A DNA stretch of 54,423 bases from an uncultured Coriobacteriaceae bacterium (GCA_902801175.1 CADCHF010000010.1:1-54423); one strand, 5' to 3'. Numbered from the stretch's first letter, positions 1-8,175 are shown. Program-made: numbers and translations. Notes: generated by a model from the letters alone, not told the origin.

Positions 1-570
1 GCCGCAAAGATCGCCGTGGGCATGGGCGCAAACGTCACCGTGCTTGACATCAACCTTCGCCGTCTTGAGCAGCTCGATGACATGTTTGGAGCCCGCATCC
101 AGACTCTCGTGTCCAACGATGCCAACATTGAGCGCGCCGTCATGGACGCGGACCTCGTGATTGGCGCCGTGCTCGTTCCCGGCGGCAGCACTCCCAAGCT
201 CTTCAAGGCCGCCTACCTCCCCGAGATGAAGCCAGGCGCGGTGTTTGTCGACGTAGCCATCGACCAGGGCGGCTGCGGCGAGAGCTCGCACGTCACCACC
301 CATGACGAGCCGACCTACGTCCTTGACGGTGTCGTCCACTATGCCGTTGGCAACATGCCCGGCGCCGTTGCCCGCACCTCCACAATCGCCCTCACCAATG
401 CCACGCTGCGCTATGGCCTCGAGATTGCCAACAAGGGCCTTGAGACCGCCATTGCCGAAAGCGATGTCATTGCCTCGGGCATTAACACCTACGACGGCAA
501 GATCTGCTGCAAGAACCTTGCGGACAGCTATGAGGACTACGATTACGTGGACATCCACACCCTCATCTAG
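1..570 (+). CDS. ald: Alanine dehydrogenase, 3' part (5' end outside window)
   Basis: The reading frame is open from base 1 and gives about 189 residues of the C-terminal half of an NAD-dependent L-alanine dehydrogenase (alanine + NAD+ + H2O to pyruvate + ammonium + NADH, cytosolic). Visible signatures are the end of the Rossmann fold (GANVTVLDI with its acidic strand end), VIGAVLVPGG, VFVDVAIDQGGC and VGNMPGAVARTST, all characteristic of Ald/PntAA proteins. The first half, with the N-terminal catalytic residues, lies upstream of the window. A strong hairpin terminator follows 20 bases after the stop, so this is the last gene of its unit. Family assignment is secure; the true start cannot be seen. 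Confidence 0.95.
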   Translation, partial: AAKIAVGMGANVTVLDINLRRLEQLDDMFGARIQTLVSNDANIERAVMDADLVIGAVLVPGGSTPKLFKAAYLPEMKPGAVFVDVAIDQGGCGESSHVTTHDEPTYVLDGVVHYAVGNMPGAVARTSTIALTNATLRYGLEIANKGLETAIAESDVIASGINTYDGKICCKNLADSYEDYDYVDIHTLI

Positions 571-592
571 GCTCACGGACACACAAGTACTT

Positions 593-628
593 GGGGCGAA
601 GGCCATAAGGCTTTCGCCCCTTTTCTTT
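593..628 (+). terminator. Intrinsic terminator after ald
   Basis: A stem GGGGCGAA/TTCGCCCC, with an inner GCC/GGC pairing, is followed directly by a T-rich tract. It lies just after the ald stop codon and insulates the AIM24 gene downstream. Confidence 0.85.
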
Positions 629-737
629 TAGCGGCCGCTTGGCGTGGCTATACGATACTAATATATATGTAAAACACTGCGCCTAGCGGCAGTCGCGCAC
701 TACAATGGATAAGTCGACTAGTGATTGGAGTCAGCCC

Positions 738-1592
738 ATGGCAGTCTTTGGCAACAACCAGCAGCAACAGGCAGCACCGCGTCCGTTTGACATCTCAAAG
801 CTCGAAAACCAGAATCGCTCCTTCATCCAGCGCCTCGGCCGCTTCTCGGTTTTGGAGTACCGTTGCGACATGAGCGTTGCACCTGGCAATGCCGTCTCGG
901 AGTACTTCATGTCCAAGATGGGCGTGAGGAGGCGTCAGGTCGTCATCCAGCTCAACCAGAGTGCAGGAGCAGTCTTGCAAGCTGGTGCCATGCAGTGGAC
1001 CCTTGGCAACATCGACATGACCACGGGCATCAAGGGCGCCGGCGATCTCTTTGGCAAGATGATGCGCGGTGCCGTTACAGGCGAGAGCGCCATCAAGCCC
1101 GAGTACGTTGGCACGGGTGTGGTCGTGCTTGAGCCCACCCACAAGCACATCATCCTGCAAAACGTGGCCACCTGGGGGCCGGGCGGTATGGTCGTTGAGG
1201 ACGGCATGTTCCTCGCCTGCGATGCCACCGTCCAGCACCGGCTCGTTGCCCGCTCGTCCGTGTCGTCGGCCCTTGGTGGTGGCGAGGGACTCTTTAACCT
1301 CGCACTCGCAGGCTCTGGTGTCGTAGCACTCGAGAGCAACGTCCCCTACGAGGAGCTCATCGAAATTGACCTTGTGAACGACACGCTCAAGATCGATGGC
1401 CACATGGCCGTGGCATGGTCCTCGACCCTGCAGTTCACCGTTGAGCGCTCTGGAAAGACCCTCATTGGATCTGCTTCCTCTGGCGAGGGCCTCGTGAACG
1501 TCTTCCGTGGCACGGGTAAGGTTCTCATGAGCCCCGTTGCGGCAACCTACTCGCTCGGAGCTGCCGCATACAACGTCAGCGAGAAGGCCTAA
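738..1592 (+). CDS. AIM24 family protein (TIGR00266-like)
   Basis: A 284-residue protein of the AIM24/DUF124 family, a tryptophan RNA-binding attenuator protein-like beta-sandwich fold found in many bacteria and in mitochondria. Its bacterial function is not established. The body (GNAVSEYFMSKMGV, AGAMQWTLGNIDMTTG, GAGDLFGKMMRGAVTGESA, LVNVFRGTGKVLMSP) matches the family and no transmembrane helix is evident. ATG 738 is chosen because TTGGAG lies 7 bases upstream; the in-frame ATG at 705 has no ribosome binding site. It stands alone between two terminators. An AT-rich stretch at about 650-680 probably holds its promoter. Confidence 0.85.
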   Translation: MAVFGNNQQQQAAPRPFDISKLENQNRSFIQRLGRFSVLEYRCDMSVAPGNAVSEYFMSKMGVRRRQVVIQLNQSAGAVLQAGAMQWTLGNIDMTTGIKGAGDLFGKMMRGAVTGESAIKPEYVGTGVVVLEPTHKHIILQNVATWGPGGMVVEDGMFLACDATVQHRLVARSSVSSALGGGEGLFNLALAGSGVVALESNVPYEELIEIDLVNDTLKIDGHMAVAWSSTLQFTVERSGKTLIGSASSGEGLVNVFRGTGKVLMSPVAATYSLGAAAYNVSEKA

Positions 1593-1624
1593 GACAATCC
1601 AAACACGATTTGTGTGACCAGCTT

Positions 1625-1667
1625 TGCCGCCGCGATTGCCCTTCGAGGCATGAGCGGCGGTATTTCT
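1625..1667 (+). terminator. Intrinsic terminator after the AIM24 gene
   Basis: CCGCCGC (1627-1633) pairs with GCGGCGG (1654-1660) around an inner TGCC/GGCA hairpin, and is followed by TATTTCTT. It ends the AIM24 unit and separates it from the promoter at 1684. Confidence 0.75.
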
Positions 1668-1683
1668 TAGCTAAACGGTATAT

Positions 1684-1716
1684 TTGAACAAATGTATATG
1701 TTTTCGTATACATTTG
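1684..1716 (+). promoter_or_regulatory. Near-consensus sigma-A promoter overlapped by a 10-bp palindrome
   Basis: TTGAAC (1684-1689), a 17-base spacer and TATACA (1707-1712) form a good vegetative promoter. An inverted repeat, CAAATGTATA (1689-1698) and TATACATTTG (1707-1716), covers the spacer and the -10 box, as an operator would. Transcription should start near 1719. No long ORF follows on this strand before the terminator at 2129-2160. Confidence 0.6.
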
Positions 1717-1787
1717 GCGAAAGACGGCTATTATAGAGCCAACAAAAGGAACCGCCACAGCAGGCGACGATCTAGGGGGTGATGCCG

Positions 1788-1853
1788 ATGTACAGCGAAG
1801 AGATCCATACGGATTCCGCGGCTGGCGTCGCGTGCCCCGTCTTCTTTTCTTAG
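1788..1853 (+). CDS. Possible 21-residue micropeptide
   Basis: ATG 1788 follows AGGGGG (1774-1779) at an ideal 8-base distance and opens 21 codons ending at TAG 1851-1853. The product begins MYSEEIHTDS and ends with a hydrophobic ACPVFFS tail containing a single Cys. It lies about 70 nt inside the transcript that starts near 1719. It could be a leader peptide, a small signalling peptide or a chance ORF; the spacing of the ribosome binding site is the only positive evidence. No neighbouring exporter or receptor is present. Confidence 0.35.
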   Translation: MYSEEIHTDSAAGVACPVFFS

Positions 1854-2128
1854 GGCCACCACAGAGGGCCACAGAGGCGATTACAGGCATCGCAACAGTC
1901 AGAACGAAATCGACAGATGGCAGGTCCGGTGCCACCGCGTAGAATCCACATTACGTAAGCGGGCATAGTAGTGGGTGCCCAGCAGCGTACCAGGTTTTAC
2001 GACAGAGCCCCTAAGTCGTACTTCCCAAGAAGGGCGGCTGACCTCTAGGGAGATGAGTCCAAAGGGCTGACACATAGGTTGCAGAGGATGCAACCGCAAT
2101 CGTCGCAAGAGCGACTTGAAAATCTTCT

Positions 2129-2160
2129 GGGTGGGCGGTCAACAGGCCGCCCACCTTTTG
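2129..2160 (+). terminator. Intrinsic terminator of the 1719-2160 transcript
   Basis: GTGGGCGG (2131-2138) pairs with CCGCCCAC (2147-2154) and is extended by G-C pairs at the base, followed by TTTTG. Its 3' end lies 50 bases before the large inverted repeat at 2210. Confidence 0.8.
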
Positions 2161-2209
2161 TGTCACGGGAGTGCGTATCAGTTGGCGCGCCAAGTCAACC
2201 TGCGAGGGG

Positions 2210-2336
2210 GTGTGTCAAGGGGACGTATAATTTGACACACTCGGAAACTCGTTCGTCCTGGTATCAGCCGCTCTCGAAGGACATCTATCCTGGCGACTTG
2301 ATTGAGTGTGTCAAATTATACGTCCCCTTGACACAC
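2210..2336. repeat. 33-bp perfect inverted repeat (REP/RAYT-like palindrome)
   Basis: Arms at 2210-2242 and 2304-2336 are perfect reverse complements with a 61-base spacer. The arm core TGTGTCAAGGGGACG resembles palindromic elements that are often dispersed by REP-associated tyrosine transposases; that link is from general knowledge and no transposase is in the window. It sits between the orphan transcript's terminator and the end of the minus-strand small-protein pair, so it could also act as a bidirectional terminator-like hairpin. Confidence 0.8.
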
Positions 2337-2352
2337 GCTTGCCGCCCAACCC

Positions 2353-2598
2353 TCAGGCGTTTTCCCCTGTCAGCTCTCCTCTGACCACGGCGCGCAGCTC
2401 TTCCTCTGCGCGGGCCATGGCGTCGGGGTCACCAGAGTTGCGCGCGGCACGAAAGGCATTCATTGCCTTGAAGAAGTCGGTCTCGAGCGGATTGTCATCC
2501 TGCTTGGCATCCGCGTCGCCATCTAGCGCCGTCTTGCGCCCAGACCCTACAAGCATTTCCTTGAACTGCTCAGCTAGTTCTTCGTTGCTTTGAGCCAT
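2353..2598 (-). CDS. Small acidic protein of unknown function
   Basis: An 81-residue, soluble, mostly helical protein (EELAEQFKEML, LETDFFKAMNAFRAARNSGD, AMARAEEELRAVV). ATG 2598 is used because AGGGAG lies 7-8 bases upstream; the upstream extension of the frame is not supported. There are no membrane segments and no cysteines. The gene starts 10 bases after the stop of the next small gene, so the two form a two-gene operon. I do not recognise the family. Confidence 0.6.
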   Translation of the reverse strand: MAQSNEELAEQFKEMLVGSGRKTALDGDADAKQDDNPLETDFFKAMNAFRAARNSGDPDAMARAEEELRAVVRGELTGENA

Positions 2599-2608
2599 AA
2601 CCTGCTCC

Positions 2609-2857
2609 CTAGTATCCAACCGGGCAGCTGCCAGTCGACGGACGATCACGATCGCTCTTGACATAGGTCGTCGCAGCACCGCGCATGTTGCACTCCGCCA
2701 GCTCCATCTCGCCATCGATGTAGGGCTGATACATCTCGCTCACACCGTTTGAGAGGCTGCTCACGCTGTCGCAGTCATCTCCCCAAGCAAGGGCCGACTG
2801 AACGATGCGGATGCGCTCCTCGCGCGTTGTGTCCTTGATGAGCTTGCTTTTAGCCAT
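2609..2857 (-). CDS. Small conserved-looking protein of unknown function
   Basis: An 82-residue protein beginning MAKSKLIKDTTREERIRIVQ, with three cysteines (SALAWGDDCDSV, LAECN, TGSCPVGY). A strong GAGGAGG ribosome binding site sits 6 bases before the ATG, which argues for real and efficient translation. It is the first gene of a pair with the 81-residue protein. No known domain is recognised; the N-terminal half looks helical and charged. I give no function. Confidence 0.6.
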   Translation of the reverse strand: MAKSKLIKDTTREERIRIVQSALAWGDDCDSVSSLSNGVSEMYQPYIDGEMELAECNMRGAATTYVKSDRDRPSTGSCPVGY

Positions 2858-3114
2858 ATGAAATCCTCCTCACATGCATGCCAAACCATGATATCCACTA
2901 ATCGACCACTGGGATATGCCGCTTATGGCAAGCGGCAAAACCTGTTGCAGAGCCACTCGGGCTAAGATCAAGGCGCAACGGGATGGCGCACCCGGCCATC
3001 TCGCTCTCCCCAAGACCTCAGAAGGGCTCAAGCAAATACAAAAGGACGCACGAGCACTTGCATAGCAACTTACTCGTGCGTCCCGTATTTAGAACGATAT
3101 GCCCACGACCTCTA

Positions 3115-3822
3115 TTAGCCGCCGAGATAGGCCTTCTTCACGTCGTCGTCGTTCAAAAGCTCAAGACCCGTGCCGGTCTTGACCACACGACCCGTCTCAA
3201 GAACGTAGCCGCGGTCGGCAACCGAAAGCGCCATGTGTGCGTTCTGCTCAACAAGCAGGACCGTAGTGCCCGTCTCATTCACGACCTTGATGATGTCAAA
3301 GATCTCTTGCACCAAGATGGGTGCCAGGCCCATGGAGGGCTCATCGAGCATCATGACCTTGGGCTTGCTCATGAGGGCGCGACCCATCGCGAGCATCTGC
3401 TGCTCGCCGCCCGAGAGGGTGCCTGCACGCTGGTTGAGGCGCTCCTTAAGACGCGGGAACCTGTCGTAGACAACCTCGCGCATCTCTGCGGCCTCGCTGT
3501 CAGAGCGCGTAAAAGCGCCCATGTCGAGGTTCTCGCGAACGGTGAGGTTCTGGAAGATGCGGCGTCCCTCGGGGCAAAGCGCGATACCCTTCGAGACCAT
3601 CTTGTGGGCGGGAATGCCCAGGAGGCTCTCGCCTTCGAACTCAATCGAACCAGAGCGCGGCTTGAGCAGACCGGCCACCGTGTTGAGCGTCGTCGACTTG
3701 CCGGCGCCATTGGCACCAATCAGAGTGACGATCTCGCCCTCCTCGACCTCGAAGGAGACGCCCTTGACGGCATGAATCGACCCGTAATACACGTTGAGGT
3801 CGTTGACCTTCAGTATTGCCAT
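3115..3822 (-). CDS. livF: Branched-chain amino acid ABC transporter, ATPase LivF
   Basis: A 235-residue ATPase that powers uptake of leucine, isoleucine and valine with LivG, LivM and LivH at the cytoplasmic membrane. Visible motifs are Walker A GANGAGKST, Q-loop region CPEGRRIFQNLTVREN, signature LSGGEQQML, Walker B VMMLDEPSMGL and the switch region LLVEQN, a form typical of LivF. Start 3822 has GGGGAG upstream; the extra 41 codons in the open frame overlap livG and are not used. It is the last gene of the liv operon. Confidence 0.95.
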   Translation of the reverse strand: MAILKVNDLNVYYGSIHAVKGVSFEVEEGEIVTLIGANGAGKSTTLNTVAGLLKPRSGSIEFEGESLLGIPAHKMVSKGIALCPEGRRIFQNLTVRENLDMGAFTRSDSEAAEMREVVYDRFPRLKERLNQRAGTLSGGEQQMLAMGRALMSKPKVMMLDEPSMGLAPILVQEIFDIIKVVNETGTTVLLVEQNAHMALSVADRGYVLETGRVVKTGTGLELLNDDDVKKAYLGG

Positions 3823-3833
3823 ATGAGACTCCC

Positions 3834-4805
3834 CTACTCCTGCTTGCCCAGATAGGCCTCGATGACCTGCGGGTTTGCCTGAATCTCCTCGGGCGTGCCC
3901 TTTGCGATGACCTTGCCAAAGTTGAGCACCACGATGCCCTCGCAAATGCCCATCACGAGGTCCATGTCGTGCTCGATGAGCAGCACCGCAATCTGGAAGT
4001 CGTCACGAATGCGCACGATGGTGTCCATCAGCTCTTCGGTCTCGACTGGGTTCATGCCGGCAGCCGGCTCGTCGAGCAGGAGCAGCTTTGGATTGGTGGC
4101 CAGTGCGCGAACGATCTCGAGACGGCGCTGCGCACCATAGGGCAGCGAGCCTGCGATGTCACCCGCGTTGTCGGCCATGTGGAAGACGTCAAGCAGCTCA
4201 AGGGCTTTGTCGTGGAACTCCTTCTCAGAGAGCCAGTAGCGCGGAGCGCGAAAGATGCCGCTCCACATGCCACAGTCGACCTGGTTGTGCAGGCCAATCT
4301 TGACGTTGTCCTCAACTGTGAGGCTGTCGAACAGGCGGATGTTCTGGAAGGTGCGGGCAATGCCCTCACGGCTCACGCGAGCGGTGTCCATGCCGGCGGT
4401 ATCCTGGCCGTCGAGCAGGATGGTGCCGCGCGTTGGCTGGTACACCTTGGTGAGCAGGTTGAAAACCGTGGTCTTTCCTGCGCCGTTTGGTCCAATGAGA
4501 CCGGCGATCTCGGTCTTGCCCACCATGAGGTTGAAGTCCTCCACGGCGTGCAGACCGCCAAAGTCGATGCCCAGGTGACGGCACTCAAGCACCGGAGTAA
4601 ACAATGCGTCGCGCTCGGGCACAAGATAGTCGTTAGGCGGTGCCACCATCTTTGTTTGCTGGCGATGGCGCTTGGGCTCGGTGGCCTCCTGGACGGTATG
4701 TCCAGCGGCACGCTCTGCCTGGGCCTTATAGGTGCCCTCGGTCCTAGCCTCCTGGCCGCGTGCACGCTCTGCCTGGGCCCTGTAGGTTCCCTCGTCACGC
4801 GTCAT
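3834..4805 (-). CDS. livG: Branched-chain amino acid ABC transporter, ATPase LivG, with repeat-bearing N-terminal extension
   Basis: A 323-residue second ATPase of the liv system. Walker A GPNGAGKT (105-112), LivG-type ARTFQNIRLF, degenerate signature SLPYGAQRRLEI, Walker B LLLLDEPAAGMNP and switch histidine LLIEHDMD are all present. LivG proteins are normally about 255 residues; here about 70 extra residues precede the ATPase and contain two copies of EGTY(R/K)AQAERA (5-15 and 23-33). The start overlaps the stop of livM (ATGA, 4802-4805), so translational coupling fixes the start and the extension is probably real. Its role is unknown. Confidence 0.93.
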   Translation of the reverse strand: MTRDEGTYRAQAERARGQEARTEGTYKAQAERAAGHTVQEATEPKRHRQQTKMVAPPNDYLVPERDALFTPVLECRHLGIDFGGLHAVEDFNLMVGKTEIAGLIGPNGAGKTTVFNLLTKVYQPTRGTILLDGQDTAGMDTARVSREGIARTFQNIRLFDSLTVEDNVKIGLHNQVDCGMWSGIFRAPRYWLSEKEFHDKALELLDVFHMADNAGDIAGSLPYGAQRRLEIVRALATNPKLLLLDEPAAGMNPVETEELMDTIVRIRDDFQIAVLLIEHDMDLVMGICEGIVVLNFGKVIAKGTPEEIQANPQVIEAYLGKQE

Positions 4806-5893
4806 GAGGCATCACCTCCCTCAGAGGCGTCGGCTGGCACATTGGTACCCCCACGCTTAAGAAGCTTCTCACGCAAGCTATCGATGAACAGGCGCACCTG
4901 CGGGTTGTTGGAGAAGACCATAACCACAATGAGCACAATGGCGTAGCCAAGCATGCGGTAGTCACCAATGAAGCGCAGCTTCTCGGGCAGCACGGTGAGC
5001 AAGGTGGCCGAGATGATGCCGCCACGGATGTTGCCCATGCCACCCAGCACCACAAACACCAGGATGAGGATGGAGGTGTTGAAGTCGAACTTCTTGGGAA
5101 CGATCGACGAGAAGTTCTGAGCGTACAGAGCGCCTGCCATACCAGCCAGGGCGGCCGACACCACAAAGGCCATGAGGCGATACTTGGTTGTGTCGATGCC
5201 CACACTCTCGGCGGCAATGCGGTTGTCACGTACGGCCATGATGGCTCGGCCAGAGCGGCTGTCCACAAGGTTGAGCACCACAAAGAGGGTGAACATGATA
5301 AGCAGGAACCCCGCAAAGAAGGTGGAGAGCTTGGGGATGCCCACTGCACCCTGCGGACCATTGATCACAATCTTGCCACCCTCCATGGCAAGTGCCTGAG
5401 CGCTCGTCATGGAGAAGTGCAGCCCGTTGGCGTCAAAGCCGGCATACAGGTTGTTGAGCAGGTTCTTGATGATCTCGCCAAAGGCAAGCGTGACGATTGC
5501 CAGATAGTCGCCGTGCAGGCGCATGACCGGGATGCCGACCAGAAAGCCCGCAAGTGCGGCAAAGGCGCCGCCCACCAGCATGGACGCCACAAGGCGCAGC
5601 ATGGGCGTGGGAATGATGTCGGTGAGCAGCTGTGCGGCAAAGATGCCCGTAAAGGCACCCACGCTCATAAAGCCGGCGTGTCCGAGCGACAGCTCGCCAG
5701 AGATGCCAACCACCAGGTTGAGTGAGATGGCCAGGCTCACATAGACGCAGATGGGCACCAGCAGGCCCGTGGTGGAGCTTGAGATGGCATGTGCCGAGGA
5801 GAGCCACTGCATGAGGACGAAGGCAACAACGACCATGCCGTAGGTGATGAGCTTGGAGCGCGTGGAGGCGCTCATGTGCAAGATCTTGTCCAT
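4802..5893 (-). CDS. livM: Branched-chain amino acid ABC transporter, permease LivM
   Basis: A 363-residue integral membrane permease. It has the family block ISLNLVVGISGELSLGHAGFMSVGA, the long periplasmic segment after AFGEIIKNLLNN, and the cytoplasmic EAA-like loop GRAIMAVRDNRIAAESVGI that contacts the ATPases. Roughly eight to ten hydrophobic helices are visible. It lies 3 bases after the livH stop and overlaps livG by 4 bases, which indicates tight coupling. Confidence 0.95.
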   Translation of the reverse strand: MDKILHMSASTRSKLITYGMVVVAFVLMQWLSSAHAISSSTTGLLVPICVYVSLAISLNLVVGISGELSLGHAGFMSVGAFTGIFAAQLLTDIIPTPMLRLVASMLVGGAFAALAGFLVGIPVMRLHGDYLAIVTLAFGEIIKNLLNNLYAGFDANGLHFSMTSAQALAMEGGKIVINGPQGAVGIPKLSTFFAGFLLIMFTLFVVLNLVDSRSGRAIMAVRDNRIAAESVGIDTTKYRLMAFVVSAALAGMAGALYAQNFSSIVPKKFDFNTSILILVFVVLGGMGNIRGGIISATLLTVLPEKLRFIGDYRMLGYAIVLIVVMVFSNNPQVRLFIDSLREKLLKRGGTNVPADASEGGDAS

Positions 5894-5896
5894 GGC

Positions 5897-6778
5897 CTAC
5901 ACCTTCTCGCGAATCTCTTGGCCAAGGAGGCCTGCCGGACGAATGAGCAGCACGACGATGAGCACGCCAAACACGATGGCGTCAGCAAGCTGCGTGCCAA
6001 TGTAGGCCTTGGCAAAAATCTCGATGATGCCCAGCAGGATGCCGCCAAGGGCCGCGCCGGGAATCGAGCCGATGCCACCCACGACAGCTGCTGTAAAGGC
6101 CTTGATACCAGGCAGGGAGCCAGTGGTGGGCATGAGCGTGGGATACGTGGAGCACAGCAGCACGCCCGCAATGGCCGCAAGGCCGCTGCCAATGGCAAAG
6201 ACCATAGAGATGGTGGTGTTGACGTTGATGCCCATGAGCTGCGCCGCACCCTTGTCCTCGGAGCAGGCACGCATGGCCTTGCCCATCTTGGTGCGCGTGG
6301 TAAAGAGCGTGAGCCCCACCATGATGGCCACATTGGCCAGCACCGTGACAATTGAGATGGGAGCCACCGTGAGCTGGCCACCAAGAAGCTTGATGGAGGG
6401 CAGGTCAACAATGGAGCGGAACGCCTTGGGGTCGGCGCCCCACACCAGAAGCGCCGTGTTCTGCAGCAGGTAGCTCACGCCAATGGCCGTGATCAGCACG
6501 GCAAGGGACGGAGCCTCGCGGAGGGGCTTGTAGGCAAGCCTTTCCACCACGATGCCCAAGCACGTGCAGCCCACCATCGAGAGGAGCACCGCCACCACAG
6601 GCGGTAGTCCCAGGTTGTTCATGGCGATGAAGCAGATGTAGCCACCCACCATGATGACATCTCCATGGGCAAAGTTGAGCATCTTTGCGATGCCATAGAC
6701 CATCGTGTAGCCGAGCGCGATGATGGCGTACACGCTGCCCAGGCTTATTCCGTTGATCAAGTTGGTAAGAAAGCCCAC
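5897..6778 (-). CDS. livH: Branched-chain amino acid ABC transporter, permease LivH
   Basis: An approximately 293-residue membrane permease paired with LivM. Family signatures are LINGISLGSVYAIIALGYTMVYGI near the N-terminus and GKAMRACSEDKGAAQLMGIN, the EAA loop. GTG 6778 fits the usual N-terminus (MGFLTNLING) and has GGAGGG just upstream, though with a short 3-base spacer. Alternative in-frame starts at 6808, 6820 and 6823 (TTG) lack a good ribosome binding site, so the start is uncertain by up to 15 codons. Confidence 0.9.
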   Translation of the reverse strand: MGFLTNLINGISLGSVYAIIALGYTMVYGIAKMLNFAHGDVIMVGGYICFIAMNNLGLPPVVAVLLSMVGCTCLGIVVERLAYKPLREAPSLAVLITAIGVSYLLQNTALLVWGADPKAFRSIVDLPSIKLLGGQLTVAPISIVTVLANVAIMVGLTLFTTRTKMGKAMRACSEDKGAAQLMGINVNTTISMVFAIGSGLAAIAGVLLCSTYPTLMPTTGSLPGIKAFTAAVVGGIGSIPGAALGGILLGIIEIFAKAYIGTQLADAIVFGVLIVVLLIRPAGLLGQEIREKV

Positions 6779-6854
6779 GGTCCCTCCAATCACTTGCCAA
6801 TGATGCATCCACTCATGCATCAATAATTGATGTGCCGATATACCATTCTAACTA

Positions 6855-6888
6855 AGAACGGAGGCCACCGCGAGATGGCCTCCGCCGC
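6855..6888 (-). terminator. Hairpin between the binding-protein gene and livH
   Basis: CGGAGGCCA (6859-6867) pairs perfectly with TGGCCTCCG (6876-6884); the tract after it on the minus strand is only weakly T-rich. It probably acts as a partial terminator or mRNA-stabilising hairpin, so that the binding protein is made in excess over the permeases, a common arrangement in ABC operons. Confidence 0.6.
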
Positions 6889-6954
6889 AAATTGAGCTTA
6901 AGCACGTCTGGAATGGCTTTTAGACGCGCAACTTGCAGAGGTGCAGCTAAGAGA

Positions 6955-8175
6955 CTACGCCTCGTCGAGCGGCATGTAGACACCGTTCTCGATGACCATG
7001 CCCTTGGGGGTCTTGGTGACCTCGCCGGTGGTGGACCAGCTGGACTCGCCGGTCAGGCCGCTGTAGCTAAAGCTTGCATCGGTGAACTGGGCAATGAGAG
7101 CCTCGCAGAGGTCGGCCGCAGACATGTCGGGGGTGAGGCCGGCGGTCTCGATGGCCTGAGCGATGGCCTTGACGCAGTCGTAGGCGTCGGCGGCAAACTG
7201 GTTGGGGTTGGCATCAGACTTGGCAGCGGCCTTGTAGGCCTCGTCAAAGGCCTGAGTGGCCTCGTCCTCGGCGGTTGCGACAAACGGGGTCAGCAGCATG
7301 ACGCCCTCGGCAAGAGCGGTGTCAAAGCCCTCGAGGTCGAGGATGCCGTCCATGCCGTCAACGCCAAAGAACTTGGGAGCGTAGTCCTGCTTCTTGGCCT
7401 CGGAGAGGATGAGTGCCGCGGGGGTGTAGTAGATGGGGAGGAAGAGCAGGTCAGCGCCGTTGGACTTGGCGTCGCCCACCTGGACCGAGAAGTCGGTCTG
7501 GTCGTCGGTGAAGGTCTGGGTAGAGACGACCTCGAGGTTGAGCGCGGCAGCCTCGTCGATGAACTTCTGGTAGATGCCAGTGGAGTAGGCGTCGGCGTTG
7601 TTGTAGATGATGGCAATCTTCTTGCCGAGCTGCTTGCTGGAGATGTACTGTGCGGATGCGGTGCCCTGGTTGGGGTCGGTGAAGCACATCTGGAAGACGT
7701 TGTCCTTGCGGACGTTGCCCGGGTCGGCGCCAATCTCCTCGCCGCCAATGACGTTGACCGAAGAGGCAGACGGGGTCAGCTGGAAGATGCGGTCGGCGTT
7801 GGTCTCGGTGGTAACGGCGATGCACGGGGTGGTAGTGGTGGTGCCCACCAGAATCTGCATGCCCCAGTCCTTGAGGGTGTTGTAGGCGTTGACCGACTTC
7901 TCGGCGTCGTGCTCGTCGTCCTGCCAGTTGAGCTCCATCTTGATGGAACCAGCAGCGTTGACCTCGTCAACGGCCACCTGGGCGCCAAACTTGGTAGCAG
8001 AGCCATAAATGGCTGCAGCGCCGGTCACAGGGCCGATGCCACCGATCTTGAAGGTGTCAGAAGCGGCAGCGCTGCTGCCATCGGAGGAACCGCCGCAACC
8101 GGCAAGGATGGCCGATGCCGCAACGGAGCCAGAGGCCATCAGGAAACCACGACGTGACATGTTAGGGGTACTCAT
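6955..8175 (-). CDS. livK: Branched-chain amino acid binding lipoprotein (Tat-type signal)
   Basis: A 406-residue type I periplasmic-binding-fold protein that delivers branched-chain amino acids to the LivHM permease. The N-terminus carries both a twin-arginine motif (SRRGFL, residues 7-12) and a lipobox LAGC (Cys27), so it is predicted to be exported folded by Tat and lipid-anchored. The mature part shows KIGGIGPVTGAAAIYG and AAVDEVNAAGSI-like family blocks. ATG 8175 has an AGAGG site upstream; the 11-codon longer frame is not supported. As first gene of the unit it is followed by the hairpin at 6855-6888. Ligand specificity is inferred from context. Confidence 0.93.
   Translation of the reverse strand: MSTPNMSRRGFLMASGSVAASAILAGCGGSSDGSSAAASDTFKIGGIGPVTGAAAIYGSATKFGAQVAVDEVNAAGSIKMELNWQDDEHDAEKSVNAYNTLKDWGMQILVGTTTTTPCIAVTTETNADRIFQLTPSASSVNVIGGEEIGADPGNVRKDNVFQMCFTDPNQGTASAQYISSKQLGKKIAIIYNNADAYSTGIYQKFIDEAAALNLEVVSTQTFTDDQTDFSVQVGDAKSNGADLLFLPIYYTPAALILSEAKKQDYAPKFFGVDGMDGILDLEGFDTALAEGVMLLTPFVATAEDEATQAFDEAYKAAAKSDANPNQFAADAYDCVKAIAQAIETAGLTPDMSAADLCEALIAQFTDASFSYSGLTGESSWSTTGEVTKTPKGMVIENGVYMPLDEA

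Larger units (their letters stand above)
1719..2160 (+). ncRNA. Candidate structured RNA, about 440 nt, unknown family
   Basis: The region runs from the promoter at 1684-1712 to a strong hairpin plus T tract and has no ORF above 60 codons that starts with its own ribosome binding site. Its 3' half contains a run of short perfect hairpins: TACGAC/GTCGTA near 1998-2020, GGTTGCA/TGCAACC (2077-2083, 2089-2095) and GTCGC/GCGAC (2102-2106, 2111-2115), then the terminator stem. I compared it by eye with tmRNA, RNase P RNA, SRP RNA, T-box and common riboswitch signatures and recognised none. It may be a regulatory RNA, or the mRNA of the micro-ORF at 1788. The function is unknown. Confidence 0.4.

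Noticed and set aside
1719..2160. tmRNA or RNase P RNA
   Set aside because: No tRNA-like ends or ALAA-type tag, and no GAGGAAAGTCC / ACAGAAA core of RNase P RNA.
6892..8157. 421-codon plus-strand ORF opposite the liv binding protein
   Set aside because: Composition and position are those of an antisense shadow.
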